In this document: positions 45,600 to 57,900 of the stretch, piece after piece
How the letters are laid out: every line of letters starts with the position of its first letter
Position numbering within the stretch: the stretch's first letter is position 1
NCBI GenBank assembly: GCA_948567375.1
Contig: OX419759.1
Coordinates: 53,545,493-53,609,492, forward strand
Source: Lunularia cruciata
Lineage: Eukaryota; Streptophyta; Marchantiopsida; Lunulariales; Lunulariaceae
DNA length: 64,000 nucleotides
Direction: 5' to 3'
Made by a program: the position numbers and the translations under genes
Notes under the pieces: generated by a model
Databases searched by the model: none
What the model saw: the letters and a program-made list of their open reading frames with translations, nothing else
What the model was told of the DNA's origin: nothing

Positions 45600-45617
45600 T
45601 TCCTGGTAGCGGTGCCA
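45600..45617 (-). other. Primer-binding site, tRNA-Asp-like, decayed
   Basis: Minus strand TGGCACCGCTACCAGGAA lies 7 bases from the 5' LTR end. It matches the tRNA-Asp primer site used by Athila/Tat elements (TGGCGCCGTTGCCGGGGA) at 13 of 18 positions, and all five differences are transitions. Confidence 0.65.
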
Positions 45618-45624
45618 AAAAGCA

Positions 45625-48600
45625 TGTGACAACCTAATAGGGATGTACTAATAGTATAATTGGTAAGAGTATGTCATTTCCTTGAGGATACATATTTGAA
45701 ATGACTAGAAATAAAAGTAAAGTGTCACAATATCATTGGTTGTCTATTATTGCATGTTTAACCTCTTGGGAAAGAACCACTCCCAGATGAGGGTAGAGAT
45801 AACCACTATAGCATTCTACAAAAAATAGGAATTAACAACCACTCTAACAAAACATTTAGTTGAATACTCTCTTGATAGTGGTGGTTCACTTCGTGCCAAA
45901 GGCCTCTTCCTCCTAAAGACCCTCTTTTGCTTTGGCGGCTAGTCCCTTTTTGCAAGTTTATTTCATCCCAAAGGTCAATTTTAAAGCCAAAAGTCAATTT
46001 TCAAACCAAAGGTTCTTTCACCTAATGTCATTGTTGATTATGTACATCTCTTCTTGGAAGAAAAAATCCCAAAAAAATCCCAAATCAACTATCTACTTGG
46101 TTTTTCTATTTTGTAGTACTCTCAATGCTCCATCATTCCCAAAACCTTTCCTCACATTGACTTGCTTATTTAGAATGTCAAGGGTAACTTCCTTGATCTA
46201 TGCAAACTTTTTAAGCAAGTACTCAAGCACTCATTCTTGTTGAATGTCAAGGGTAACTTCCTTGATGTAATGAAAATTTCCCAAGAAATTACTCAAACAC
46301 ACACTCTTACTGCAAGATTCCTCACCTCTACTCAACCAAACACACTACCAAAGATTTAAGTGAAAGCAATTCAGCACAAAGAACTCATAGAAATCCTCAA
46401 GCTGAACACTTTGATTATGAAAGAAGTAGATATAGCTTCTTTGGGTTGCAACCCATATATAAAATTTCCTTACTCTTGATGCAGATGATCAATAGACTCT
46501 ATTATCTCCTTTACAATTCCCACAAGTGGTCCCGTGCCATCTCCATCCTTGACAAAATTGTACACTTCTCTAGGTTGAATTGAGTATGACTTTCCTTCAT
46601 GTTAACCAAGATCTCTTCCCAAGTGGCTAGTCAATCCTTTTTTGTTCTTCCTCCTTCTCCTTGATATTCTCCATGAGCTGCTTTACCTACACATTGACCA
46701 CTCATACCTCCTCTTGATGTTGAACTTCTGTTGCAATGAAGGCCACTTTTACCTTGTCAACTTTTCCCTCAAATGCATCAATCTCTTCTACTTGGGCCTT
46801 TATCATTTCCTCAAGATAGGTCTTGTGGCATGATTCTTCTTCCTTAAGATCCTTTTCCTCCTAAACTTGCTTTCTTAGGGCTTCTCCATCTTCCCTAAGC
46901 TTTGCTACCTCTTGCACTAAGTTGTTCCTTTTTCTATCTCCAAACACTGAGCACAAACTTCATTCAATTCTTCCCACACTTATGCTCATTCTTACACCAC
47001 TCCTTGTGCTAATTGATGGAGATGAGTGAGAAGAGTAACATAATCAATAATCTTCCCATGACATTCTCTATATATGGAAGACAATGCTCCATCAACTCCA
47101 ATGTTGTGGCTATAATTTGTAAGACCAATTTGGAAATTGGCACCACAAATGTTGGTGCAACATCTCTCCTACTCAAGCTCACATTTTTTACCATTCTAAA
47201 CAAGGCTGAAGATCCAATCTCCTTCCTCTTGATATTGACAAATAGTGAGGGCTTGTCTTGCTCAAGTTCCTCCTACATCAAAGTAGGACTTGGATCTTGG
47301 AAAATCCTTTGTCCTTAAGCTCACCTTTTGGTTGAAGTCCTTCCTTGTTTTGAGTTCATCTTCAGCCCAAAGTTCTCCTTCTACTTGGTAGGAGCTCGTG
47401 TCTTTTTCAACTTCTTCTATATCAAGTACTTCTTCTCCCCTAAATACCCCTTCTTTTTGTAATTTTGTCTCTCCCATGAACCAGAACAAAGGTAAACTAG
47501 CCATCCTTGAGCTCTCAATTATAGTCTTTGTAGGGATGGAGAGGTCAAGTTTCTCCATCAAATCTCCCAAGCATTCTTTTTTCTACAAGAAGATTGCTCA
47601 TCACCCTTGGAGGAGTTTGGGCAAGGGTTGATTGTACTTCTCCACCTTGGTCCTTGATTACCTCTTTGTCTGAAGAAATAACAATCCTTGTCCACTTGTG
47701 AAAATTATCTTGTTGGTGGTGGGTGTAAGATAGGGTTGTGGTCCAATGCCACCTTTGTCCTCTACTTCTTCTTCTATGAGGTTCCTCCTTATCCTCTTTG
47801 TGGCTATTGCTTTTAGCCTAAAAGGAGTCATAGATCTCTTCCTGATTATTGGCTCTAATGCAATCTCCTTCTACCTATGCTTCACAAATCCTAGAGTGTT
47901 CTAGGCTTCCTTCACTTTGAGATACTTCCCAGTGCAAGCAAATTCTGCATCTGCCTTGGCATATTTCCTTACCATCATTGCTCTTTCTTGAGGCTATTCA
48001 TAATGTCCTATGGAGAAGAAGTAGTTGGGGGACTTCTTCTCCACTGAGATTAGAAAATCCATCCACAAGTAGAAATAGATAACAAAGGGAAACACCAAAG
48101 TCACTCTTCCTTCTTTGTTCATGTTCCCTACAAGCTCTCTTGCCCAATTGACAAGTCTTCCTTGATAAAAATACTCAAAGAAGAGTGCCTGGATATTATT
48201 CAAGTAAGTTCTTTGTTTAGAATTGAAATACTTTATTATTGATTGGACTAAGATCCTCCTTGCATGATCTATAATACCAAGGATAGACCAAGAGTCAAGT
48301 CTGAGCAAGTCCAAGTATTGTCTAGTGTAATGGCATTTGGGGGAGAATTCCTAAGCCCTAGCACTCTCCGCCAATGCTCTTTTGTCTAGGCAAAGAGATT
48401 TTCTCTCATGGTTTCCATCCTTGGATTGCTATTGTCCCTTATCTCATGCAGCATTGCATGTTCACTCAATTCTCAATTTACAACAAGAACTCTAATTTCT
48501 TATTGCGGATTGATTCATGTCTACAATGCAATGCCTACATAACCAACCTTGGGGCTTTGATTATAAACTCCGGTGCTCTCCTCAACTTCCTTGGCCCTCA

Positions 48601-49280
48601 AGGGTTGCTACTTCCTTTCCTTTCAATCCTCTCATCCTTCCCACTTTGTTTCACACTTTCTGATCATCCTTGCACAATCTCACTCACAATTCAATTCTTA
48701 AGTGTTGGAACTTCTTGCCAAGGGTGAGGAAATGCTAACTAGTTTTGTGATGGTTAACTCTACAAAAAGTAAAAAGGATCTAAGCCCATTCTATATATTT
48801 AAGATAATGTCCCAATCATTACAAACATTTGGTAGGTTTGTTCTCTGGTGAGCAATCACTTCTTGCACATGAGGAGTTACTAGAATCAAAGGATCATCAA
48901 TTGTATTTCTTGATCTATAGGTGCCTCATTTACTCACTAACTTTTAGGCCAAGGGGCTTCTTGGCCAAATGGTTTGTTTGGTCTCTTTTTAGGACAAAGA
49001 TCTTTCAAGGCAAAGGGTTTCCTTCCTGAAGGTTTCCTTTTCTGACAGCCTTCTTTATTGGAGAGCCACATCCCTTGTTCTTTATCCAGATCCACTACTT
49101 TTAGTTCTCTTATGGCACATTTCTTCCATGTCATCTTTCCCTTTGAAGGTGAAGCTCCCCTTGATATGGAAGGAAATCAATACTAAGTCTCCCTTCTTCC
49201 CTATTGGCCAGCTATTTCTTCCTACTCATCAAGTAAGTTGAAAGAAAAAGTTGCACTTTGGAAAGAGGTGAGGAGTCACA
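45625..49280 (-). repeat. 5' LTR of E1
   Basis: This 3,656-bp LTR starts TGTGACTCCTCAC at 49280 and ends TTGTCACA at 45625. It pairs with 32628-39043. A 25-bp motif (core TGTCAAGGGTAACTTCC) is duplicated 69 bp apart at 46173 and 46242, as in the partner LTR. Confidence 0.85.
46480..48640 (-). pseudogene. LTR-encoded reading frame, E1 5' LTR copy
   Basis: Element-sense coding remains. The 106-codon frame 48314-47994 contains YFNSKQRTYLNNIQALFFEY, GRLVNWAREL and GNMNKEGRVTLV. Then SRRDVAPTFVVPISKLV follows near 47180, and a Lys/Glu-rich probable coiled coil comes near 46640-46860. The order is as in the other LTR copies. It is not similar to any gag, pol or env domain I know. Confidence 0.5.
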
Positions 49281-49285
49281 ATAGT

Positions 49286-50617
49286 CATGCTTATAGTATT
49301 TTTCATCCTATTACACATAAAATGGTGAAGAGTAGAGATGTTGTTGTTCAAGAAGATCTATTTACTCTCTCCATCCATGAAATAACTCCATATATCTATC
49401 CAAAATTCTTTTATGAGTCTGACTCTATGATACAAATGATACCTTCTTTTATTTCTATTCCCTCAACTTTGCCAAGAGTTGTGGCCCTCCTGCGATTATG
49501 CCTATTTAAGATTCATATCTATCTCACCTTCAACTCATTACAAGAAAAAAACCATGTGAAACTTCTCTGTATGAGAATTCCCAATCAATTGCTTTTAGCT
49601 TGACAAAATCTTCCTCAAATAATTTCCTACTTTGTTCAAGGTCAGGATGACCCATATAACCACCATCTCATTTTAATGACTATGATCATACACAATTTGA
49701 GGATAATATATCATCCCTTGGGATCAAGTCTGTGGTAGATGGTGATTCTAGTCCTTGTGAGTTGAAGTCTTATGATGAAGCTCTTCATTGTCTAGAATCT
49801 AGGCACTAGAAGGGGGCAATTGTAGAGGAGCTTAAGTCACACCAAGATAATCATACTTGGGATGTGGTGGAATTACCACCTCAAAAAAAATTAATCAATA
49901 TCAGATGGTCTTCAAGGTTAAGCATGATTCAAGTGGAAGCATCCAATATTTTAAAGGATGTTTAGTAGTGAGAATTCATCATCAGTGGTATGGAATTGAC
50001 TATAAAGAAACATTGTCTCTTGTGTTTAAGCTCACTACTTAATGCACCTTGTTGGCCCTTGCTATGCTTTACAGATTATTATCACTACAATTGGATATTG
50101 ATATAGCATACCTTTATGGTACATTAACGTAGCAAGTGTATATAACCTTACCTTTAATATATATACGTGTTTTGAGACAAAACTCAAACAACCAATGTAT
50201 CTTTTTTGCAAGAGGCTTTATGGGCTTCATCAATCAGTGAGATATTGGTAGTTATGATTGGATGCTTTCCTCATAAAGCTCAGATTTGTGAGATCAAAAA
50301 AAAATGTCTGCTTATATACACATTTAATGGGTGTTAACTTAGTTATCCTACTAACTTACATTGATGATCTTGTCCTTATGATTGCATCCCACTTATAATT
50401 GGACCTGCTAGTGTTGCAACTAATGCAAGAGTTCAAGATGAAAGGAACATCACCACTAGAATGGTGTCTTGGGATGAAGATAAAGATTGATTATGTGTGT
50501 GTTACATTGCAATGGATCAACAAAGGTATCTATAGAGCATATCAAAGAAACCAGATTTTCAAAATTGCACTTCAATTGCTACTCCAATCAAGACCAATCT
50601 CAAGGTCAATAAGGAAG
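49286..50617 (+). pseudogene. Copia integrase tail and reverse transcriptase
   Basis: The block resumes with HAYSIFHPITHKMVKSRDVV. RT then starts with TWDVVELPPQKK and, one frame over, MVFKVKHDSSGSI (near 49899), then YGIDYKETLSLVFKLTT. The catalytic box is LTYIDDLVLM at about 50354-50383. The thumb follows with LEWCLGMKIK and a shifted TPIKTNLKVNKE up to the E2 insertion. Stops are numerous. Confidence 0.8.
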
Positions 50618-51149
50618 TGTGAAGCACACCTTTGCTTACAATACCTTTTTTTATTTTTTCTTGAAGAATTTAGCTTGGAGAAGTATAAGAATAATTAGTT
50701 GGTAAATAAATAAAAGAAAATGGTCAACCAAGACAACCTTAGGCAAGGATATCCTTTGCTCTAAAAGAAGCCATTAGTCTTGGTAAAAGAATTTGCCCAA
50801 AACATCAGTTGCCTTGGAAGATCCTTAGCTTGAATCAACTTGCATAGAGACGGCACCAATAAATCAAGAACCAATATGTAGACCATTGGATAAGGCTTAT
50901 TTCTCACACTTTTATGTAGTGGTGGCTCACCAAAGGTGCACTTACAAAAGGTCGTAATGGTTGAACCAATAGGATAAATATTTATTTGGAGCTTGAAATC
51001 TCTTCACTTTTTTGCAGAATTCATCTTGGCCAGATCAGCCATGCTACCTTCTCCCTGACAAGAAACCTCTACTTGGATTTGTGCATTTCAAGACAAGGAG
51101 ATTATGCAAAGGGAAGTAGAAATGGTAAACAAGAGCGTGGAATAATGAG

Positions 51150-53337
51150 ATGATAGACAAGAAAGGAAGTAGCTACCCCACATGCACCATGAAGGATGCA
51201 TAAGGCTCCAAAAAGCTCAAATTCTTGTCGTGGAACTAGGAGTTGAGTGATCATGATATGTTGCATGAAATTATGACAATTGGGATCCCAAGCTAATCAA
51301 TTTGCAGGGGGTATTTTTTCATGGACAGAAGAAGATTAGTGGAAAGTGTTGGGGCCTAGTAATTCACCCCTAGATGGCATGACTTTGGATAGCATGTCAA
51401 CTAGACTATATTTGACCTTTGAGGCCAAATTCAAGTCTACCTTTTGTTACAAGAAGACCAATCATGGTTGGTCTATCCTTGGAATTAATAATCTTGGTAA
51501 ATTCAATCATGAAGTTGTTCAACTCCAAACAAACAACTTATTTAAACAATAGTCAAGCTAACCATTTGAGTACTTGTAACAAGGAAGACTTGTGAATTGG
51601 GCTGCAATGTTCTGAGCTAGAACAAGATAACTCATAGGGTCAATGAACAAAGAAGGCAAATTAACTCTCATCTCCTCCCTTGTCATCCATTTTTACTTGA
51701 TCATTGGATTGCCTAACCACAAAAGAGAAGAAAAAGTACCCAGACCACTTCTTCTCAGAAGGATATTATGATGAGCCTCAAAAAACAGCACTGATGGTAT
51801 GCAAATATGCAGAGCAAATGTGGAATTTTCCTGCACAAAGAAGTATGTGGAAGTAACAAAAGCCTATAACACTCTTGACTTCAAGAAGTAGAGGCAAGAA
51901 GAAATTGTTGTGGAACCGATATTCAAGAAACAACCCGCTACCCTTGCCATGCCAAAGCCAAAGGCCACCAAGAGAATCCTCTTGCAATAAGAAGAGGATT
52001 ACAAAGAAGAAGAATTCCAAGAAGAAGAAGAGACAAGACCATAGCTGGATCCTACACCCACAACAAGTGAACAATCCTTCATGTCAATCATTATCTCATC
52101 CAACAAGGATCTAGTAGAAGATCACAAAGGTGGAGAAGTACAATCCACCCCAGCCCCAACTTCTACCTAAATGACTAACTTTCAGGAAGAGAAATGATCA
52201 CCTACACTTGGGAGATATGACCACAAAGCTAGACCTTCTAGCCCAAAGAAAAGCATGGCAGAGGGTTTGGGGATGACAAAATCTCCTTTATCCTAACCAT
52301 AGGAGAGGTGGAGTTCAGAGAAGGTGTTCTATGTGCAAAACAAATACTTGAGGTGGAGGATGCAATTTAATGTCAAGATGATGGTGCTCTCCAAGCCAAA
52401 GAACAGATTCACCACCACAAGCATGGTAAGAGCAAAGGATCATCTAGGATAGAAACACCTGCCCCAACCAAACTAATATCTAAGCAGCTAGAACTGACTG
52501 TCTTTGTTGATATTGGGAGACTGGAGAGTGGATCCTTGGCCTCAGTCAAGACCAAGAAAGGAGAAAGCTCGATCAAGAAGGAAGTTAGGCTGATCATAGA
52601 AGTGCTTCTTTCCCAATTAATAGTATACAAGGTGGGCCGGGCTCTTGACTTGATGGAGCAACTTCTCTCCATCTACACAAAATCCAACAAAGGATTCACA
52701 TGCTATGTGACCTTGTTCAACATCTTTGCCATCTTGCACAAGGAGGGCTGAGGAAAGGAAGAAGGAAAGAGAAGAATTGCAAGATGATTGTGCCCAACAT
52801 TTGGAGATGGGAAAATGAAATAACAACTTGGCACAAGAGGCAGCAAACTCAAGAAAAAGATCAAGCCTTGAAGAAGGAAATTGAGGATGAATAAACTTTA
52901 AGGCAGAAGTTGTTTGGGTTGCAAGAGGAATAAATTCACCAATGCCTTAATCTAGAAGAAAAAGTAAATGCCCAAGAAGAAGTAATTGATGCATTGAAAG
53001 GAGAAATAAAGAAGGTAGAAGTATCTCTTGTGGCAGTAGAAGTTTGTCATCAAGAGGAGCTACAAATGGCAGATACTCAAGTCAAGAAGCTCATAGAGAC
53101 CTTACAAAAGAAGGACACATGCAAGAAGGAGAAGGCCACTATTTGGGAGGAACTTGTAGTTGAATTGCAGGAATAAACAAACCAATTCAATTTGGAGAGG
53201 ATAGCTATTTTGGCAAAGATGAAGATGATGTAGTACTATCTAGAGGGGATTGCAAAAGGAATAGAAGTCTCTATGGAGAAATTGAAGTTGTGGGATTCCC
53301 AATCCCAAGAACATGCTTTGACCATGAAGACCTATTG
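51150..53337 (+). pseudogene. LTR-encoded reading frame, E2 5' LTR copy
   Basis: Element-sense coding remains within the LTR. Segments in order are AKFKSTFCYKKTNHGWSILG (51430-51489), QGRLVNWA (about 51578), NKEGKLTLIS and DEPQKTALMV (about 51772), GESSIKKEVRLIIEVLL and DLMEQLLSIYTK (52560-52690), and a Lys/Glu-rich stretch with heptad-like spacing (52960-53176). The same order occurs in both E1 LTRs. An intact version might encode about 700 residues (inference). Function is unknown. Confidence 0.55.
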
Positions 53338-53728
53338 AAACAAGCAATTCCAGCATTTAGCCAACAAGTTGATGGAACACACAACAATGAAGTTTGAAGA
53401 AGCCACAAAGGCACTATTGTTAGAAATCATGGGGTATTGGGAACAAGTTGATCTTCTAATCAAGATTTGAAAAGGTGAAGATAGTTCTTTGCAATAGATT
53501 TTAGGAAGAAGATAATTGTTAGCATGAGGTGAATAGATCAAAATCTATTAAGTATAGAATGTATCCTTTTCCTGAAGTTCTCTTTGGCCTCAAACTTTAC
53601 CCTTGCCTTGATGTATATCTTTGTCTAGAAATACATTTTGACTTAGGACCAACTTTGTAGCCAATGATTGCGGTAATGTAATCACTTGTACAATAAATGA
53701 CAAGGAGTAGTTGTAACTAGTGGTAGTT

Positions 53729-54313
53729 TGTAATATTCTAAGGATAGTAGAACACCAAGAGAAAAAAAAGAAAGGGAAATACAAAGCTTCAACACTCAAT
53801 ACTTCAATGCCCTAGAGGAACACCTTGTCATTATTATATAGTAAAGAGGATCCCCTTAAAGGAAGCTCCATCCTTGGGTTGGATATATGGATTGGGAACA
53901 CATCAACACGCTCCACCCTTAGATTAAATGCATGTATGGGTGGCATGTCAGTCCTTTGTCCTATCTGGTTGGTCAAACAATTTTGACCAAAGGGAATCTG
54001 TAGGGAATCTTCTTGTAGAAAGCTCAAAATTGCATGGGTGAGGTACCATTTGGAAAGCTCTTAAGAAGACAAACAAGAAAATAGTGGGGGGGGAGAAGGA
54101 AAGCCTTTTGTTCTAAAGAGGAGATAAAAAATTTCAAGGCTTAATTCATCTATTTAGGCCTCCAAAATTGGCTCTAAAGTTTTTAGACTATTTTTGGCTC
54201 TTGCCTTATTAGTGGAAGTACTTTTCTACTTATTCCATCATATATAACATCCTTCTAGATATAATCAAGCCAATTTCCACCTCTAGATAATATGTCTAGC
54301 TACTGGTATTAGG
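53729..54313 (-). repeat. Solo LTR, family A, in the E2 5' LTR
   Basis: This 585-bp diverged copy of the chromovirus LTR lies in the same plus-strand orientation as 8022-8758 (hence minus in element sense). Its termini are TGTAATATTC and GGTATTAGG. It is flanked by a perfect TAGTT duplication (53724-53728 and 54314-54318). Confidence 0.88.
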
Positions 54314-55639
54314 TAGTTACATAGACACATCTTAATATGCTCTTAGGATAAGACCAGTAGGTAGGATTAGCATTAAAAGGAGTTGGAGAAGTTATGAGAT
54401 TATGGGCATCCTCAACCATTGATCCCCTTTAGTTGATAGTTAGGAAATTTTATATTTGGGATGTGATCCATAGAAAAATGGTCCACTTCTTTCATGAACA
54501 AAGTATTTAGGTCAATCATCTTCTCTAAGTCTTTATGTTGGATTGCTTTTGCTTACATCTTTGATTTCATACTTGGTTAAGTAAAGGTGAAGAAGCTTGC
54601 AATAAGAGTGTGTGTTTGAGTACCTACTTAAGAAAATTTGCTCTAAAATGAGGAAGTTATCCTTGACATTCAACATGAATGAATGCTTGAGTACTTAGGC
54701 AAGAAAACTTGCACCTTATCAAGGAAGTTACCCTTGACATTTTGAACAAGCAAGTCAATGTAAGGAAGGGTTTGAGAATGATGGATCATTGAGAGTACCA
54801 CAAAATAAACAAGCCAAGAAGATAGTTCATTTTGGATTTTTTTGGGGTTGCATTATTTGGGAAAAGATACATGCAATCAACAATGGCATCAGGGTGAAAG
54901 AATCTTTAGCCTGAAAACTGATCTCTGGCCTGAATACCAACCTTTGGGGTGAAATATACCTGCTAGAAGGGACTAGCCACTAAGGTAAAAGAGGCTTTTC
55001 AAGAGGAAGCGGCCTTTGGCATGAATGTACCACCATTTTTAGGGCTTGTTAGATTAGATCTTTCAATTTAGTGTTTGTTAATTTTTTTTCTATAGGATGC
55101 CACTGTGGGTATCCCTAACCTCTACTAGGAGTGGTTTTTGCCTTAAAGATTAAACATGCAAAAATAGACAACTAGTGACATTGTGACATTTTTTCTTCAT
55201 TCATAGTCAATTCCAACCCGTATCCTTTTGGTAACAAGGTCTTCTTACTATTTATATTGTCAGCATATCAACACTAGGTGCAACTCTCAAGAGCTTACTA
55301 CTCAAGCCAGAAAAGCCCCATGCAATATCCTTCTTTGGGTGGAAAAACAAATCCAACCTTCAAATTGACTGCTCAACTTTTATTGGGGATAGAGAATCTA
55401 TTAGGTTCAAGAGAGTGATAATTGCTAGCTATTACATGAGGAATCTTCCTTGACAAAGGCAACATCACCCTAGAAGTCAAACTTATGATTGAAGAGACTA
55501 TAGAGATCAAGGAAAGCTACCCCAAAGTGTCATCCTCCTTGAACAACCAAGATAAAATTAGTGCCTTGGAGTAGGACTACCATGATTGCTCTTCTTCCAA
55601 GGATAGACAAAACCAGAGTAAGGCTCTTGTCTACATACC

Positions 55640-57900
55640 AATGGCAAACCATGCATCATTCACTAGACAAAATTAATAGAAGTTCAAAGGGAAAGATGAG
55701 AAAGAAGACACAAGTATTTTCATGACGGAATTTGAGGCAATCTTTGTGGCAAATCAAGAGGATGTGAAAGCACACAGACTCCAAATATTTCCTAGTCTAT
55801 TAAGGAACAAGGCAAGGAACTAATGCATGCATATTAGTCAGCATCTTAAGAATGTGGAAGATTGGCTAATTATAAAAGATTTTTTTTGGAATGCTTCAAA
55901 GAGCTAGATTATGACACCAATGTCTTTGCAATGCTAAATGGGTGGAGCAAGAAAAGACCAAGAAACAAAGGGACTACACAGAAAGTTTTCAAAGCTTGCT
56001 TAGCCAAGTCCCTAGATGAGGGGCACCCCTAGGCTATGTATATGTTCACACAATGGTGTGGTTCTTGGGAGGACTACTTGCCAACCTTTGAGTATTTGCA
56101 AAGAAATGGGACCACAATTCCTTGGGAAGGGTCATCAAATTGGCTAAACTATATGAATCCACCAGAATAATTCCAAGAAAAAAAACTTCTCAAGGATACA
56201 CAACCATGAAGAAGCCACTAAGAAGATTAGGCCAAAGGTCACCTTGTTGTCATCCGACTCAACCACCATAGACATGTCTTTGGCATCCTCCTTTGAAGAT
56301 GAGAGAGAACAAAAGAAAGAACAAAGGAGTTCTTGTAAGCTAAGGTGGGACCCTTGCCAAAATCACCCTCTTGCATGGGATCAAAGTTAGATGAACTCAT
56401 CAAAGAGTTTGCAGACTTCAAAGTATAGATGGTTGGCACCAAGGAGAGAAGGAAAATTCCCTTGTATACCAGACCCAACATATGTGTGTACTAATTTTAG
56501 GAAGTCAAGTCATGCCAACATTGAATGTTTTTCTAACTGATCATCTTCCTTTTTACATCAAATGGAATGGGTGCAATGTGGAGGAGGATGACCACATCTT
56601 TGCAATTAAGGATGTATTGTAATACCTATTTTTGCATGTGTGTGGTATTACAAGTACTTGAGAGATATTATTTATATAAAGATAAAGGATGGTTCTACAT
56701 TAGTCATGATTAGCTAAAGTTAGTCATAGTTAAGATAGTAAGGACCTTACTTTAGAGGAAGTGGAAAAGATGAGCACCATTATTTTGGATTCTAGTGTGT
56801 TGACTTGGTATTATTCCTAGGTGTTTGGCTTTGAGGAAAGAGTTGAGAACTCTTGGGCCCACAAGCCTTTTTGTTTTGGATTCTTCTTTAGTCCAAGGAT
56901 AGCCTATGTGAAGGAAACCTTGACTTAATGATTTGGTAAAGATAAGATCATATGCTTAGTGAAATATGCCCATGTGGATGGATATTCCTTTATACTTTTT
57001 GACTTTATTTGACTTTTAGCCTAGTAACTTGAGTTATTCTAGTCATTAGTAACTTTGGTGCATAACTATTTCACAAGTATATACACAAGGGGTGAGGAGG
57101 TACTCATCATCCTTTCATTTGCAACTATCTTTCTCTCATTGAGTTCTCTAGTGAGCAAGGTCTTGAGTCTTAGAGTGTTACCCTTGGAGGAGTATGATGG
57201 AGTTGGGGCTCCTTGACTTCTTTTCCATGGTGCGCTACCATAATAGCCATCAAAGGTTCATCCTGAGTGAGAGATAGGCCGGCTCACAGTACCTGATGCC
57301 TTATCCCAACCAACCCTAGTGGCTATGTCTCACCCCTAGAGCAAGGTCCTAACAAACCACCAAGGAGGTTTGTGTCTCCCAATCAGCATGGTACACCGGG
57401 TGTATGTTACAATTGTGGAGCAGCTGGCCATTATGATTTGAGTTGCCTTGAGCCAAGAAGAACACTCCCCTATAATTTCTTGTGTGGTAATTATTGAGCT
57501 CCAGACCATGTGAGGTCCACTTGTCCTCACTTCTCTATTCCAAGACCTCCAATAGGGAGTGTACCTTACTCCCTCCTTACTAAAGAAGATATGGATGTTC
57601 ACTACATGAGCCTAGAAGGAGGAAAAGTTAGATGATCCAATGTTAATAGACAAGAATGGATGGCTTGATTTCAAGGTGAACCAAGTAACAACATGTTCAT
57701 CCAAGCAATTACTTTGCCATACCTCCACCTCTATTACCATGGAGGCATTGACATACAAGGAAAGAGTTCAAGCTCAACTTGAGAAGATCCTCTCCAACAA
57801 GGAAGCAAGATTTCTAACAAGGTTAAGGATGAGGTTCAATGGGAGAAGTTCAAAACTTGACAAAGTCCCCTTCCCAAGAAACCTTCATACACATTGAGCC
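55640..57900 (+). pseudogene. gag: gag of E2, interrupted by a solo LTR
   Basis: Gag starts near MANHASFTRQN (55640) and includes KFKGKDEKEDTSIFMTEFEA. A first knuckle (CTNFRKSSHANIEC, second Cys replaced by Phe) lies near 56491-56532. The solo LTR 56618-57288 follows. A second, intact CX2CX4HX4C knuckle (CYNCGAAGHYDLSC) is at about 57409-57450. The C-terminal part runs to 57897, with AQLEKILSNKEARFL. It is homologous to E1 gag. Confidence 0.7.
56618..57288 (-). repeat. Solo LTR, family C, copy 3
   Basis: This 671-bp block starts TGTAATACC and ends GGCTCACA on the plus strand. The flanking 4-mers are GTAT (56614-56617) and GTAC (57289-57292). A minus-strand TATATAAATA near 56670-56680 suggests minus orientation. 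It splits E2 gag between its two zinc knuckles. Confidence 0.78.

Larger units (their letters stand above)
32628..49280 (-). mobile_element. E1: Tat/Athila-like Ty3/gypsy element with giant LTRs
   Basis: E1 is inserted in copia pol and flanked by ATAAT (32623-32627) and ATAGT (49281-49285), a 5-bp target repeat with one difference. In element order (minus strand) it has a 5' LTR (49280-45625), a tRNA-Asp-like primer site, gag, protease remnants, RNase H, integrase, a polypurine tract and a 3' LTR (39043-32628). The RT core is deleted. Three solo LTRs are nested within it. Lineage is inferred from the primer site, long LTRs, RNase H/integrase style and lack of a chromodomain. Confidence 0.85.
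31320..50617 (+). mobile_element. Decayed Ty1/copia element split by a nested gypsy element
   Basis: Gag, integrase and RT occur in copia order (integrase before RT) on the plus strand. The element is cut at 32627/49281 by E1. The interrupted conserved block resumes exactly at the other side: KCIHV-type sequence before the insertion, then HAYSIFHPITHKMVKSRDVV after it. It is cut again at 50617 by E2 in the RT thumb (ATPIKTNLKVNKE in shifted frame). Its LTRs were not identified; the right part lies beyond E2 and the window. Confidence 0.85.
50618..55285 (+). repeat. 5' LTR of E2
   Basis: The LTR starts TGTGAAGCACACC; the 3' LTR start at 61838 (TGTGACTATGCAAC) aligns with it. The right boundary near 55285 is approximate, set by aligning the end of the E1 LTR; the primer site is too decayed to define it. 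Without the family-A solo LTR inside (53729-54313) it is about 4.1 kb. Confidence 0.7.

Noticed and set aside
51875-52114. Lys/Arg-rich 79-codon plus-strand protein
   Set aside because: It is one frame of the decayed LTR-encoded coding region; the neighbouring frame matches the E1 copies better.
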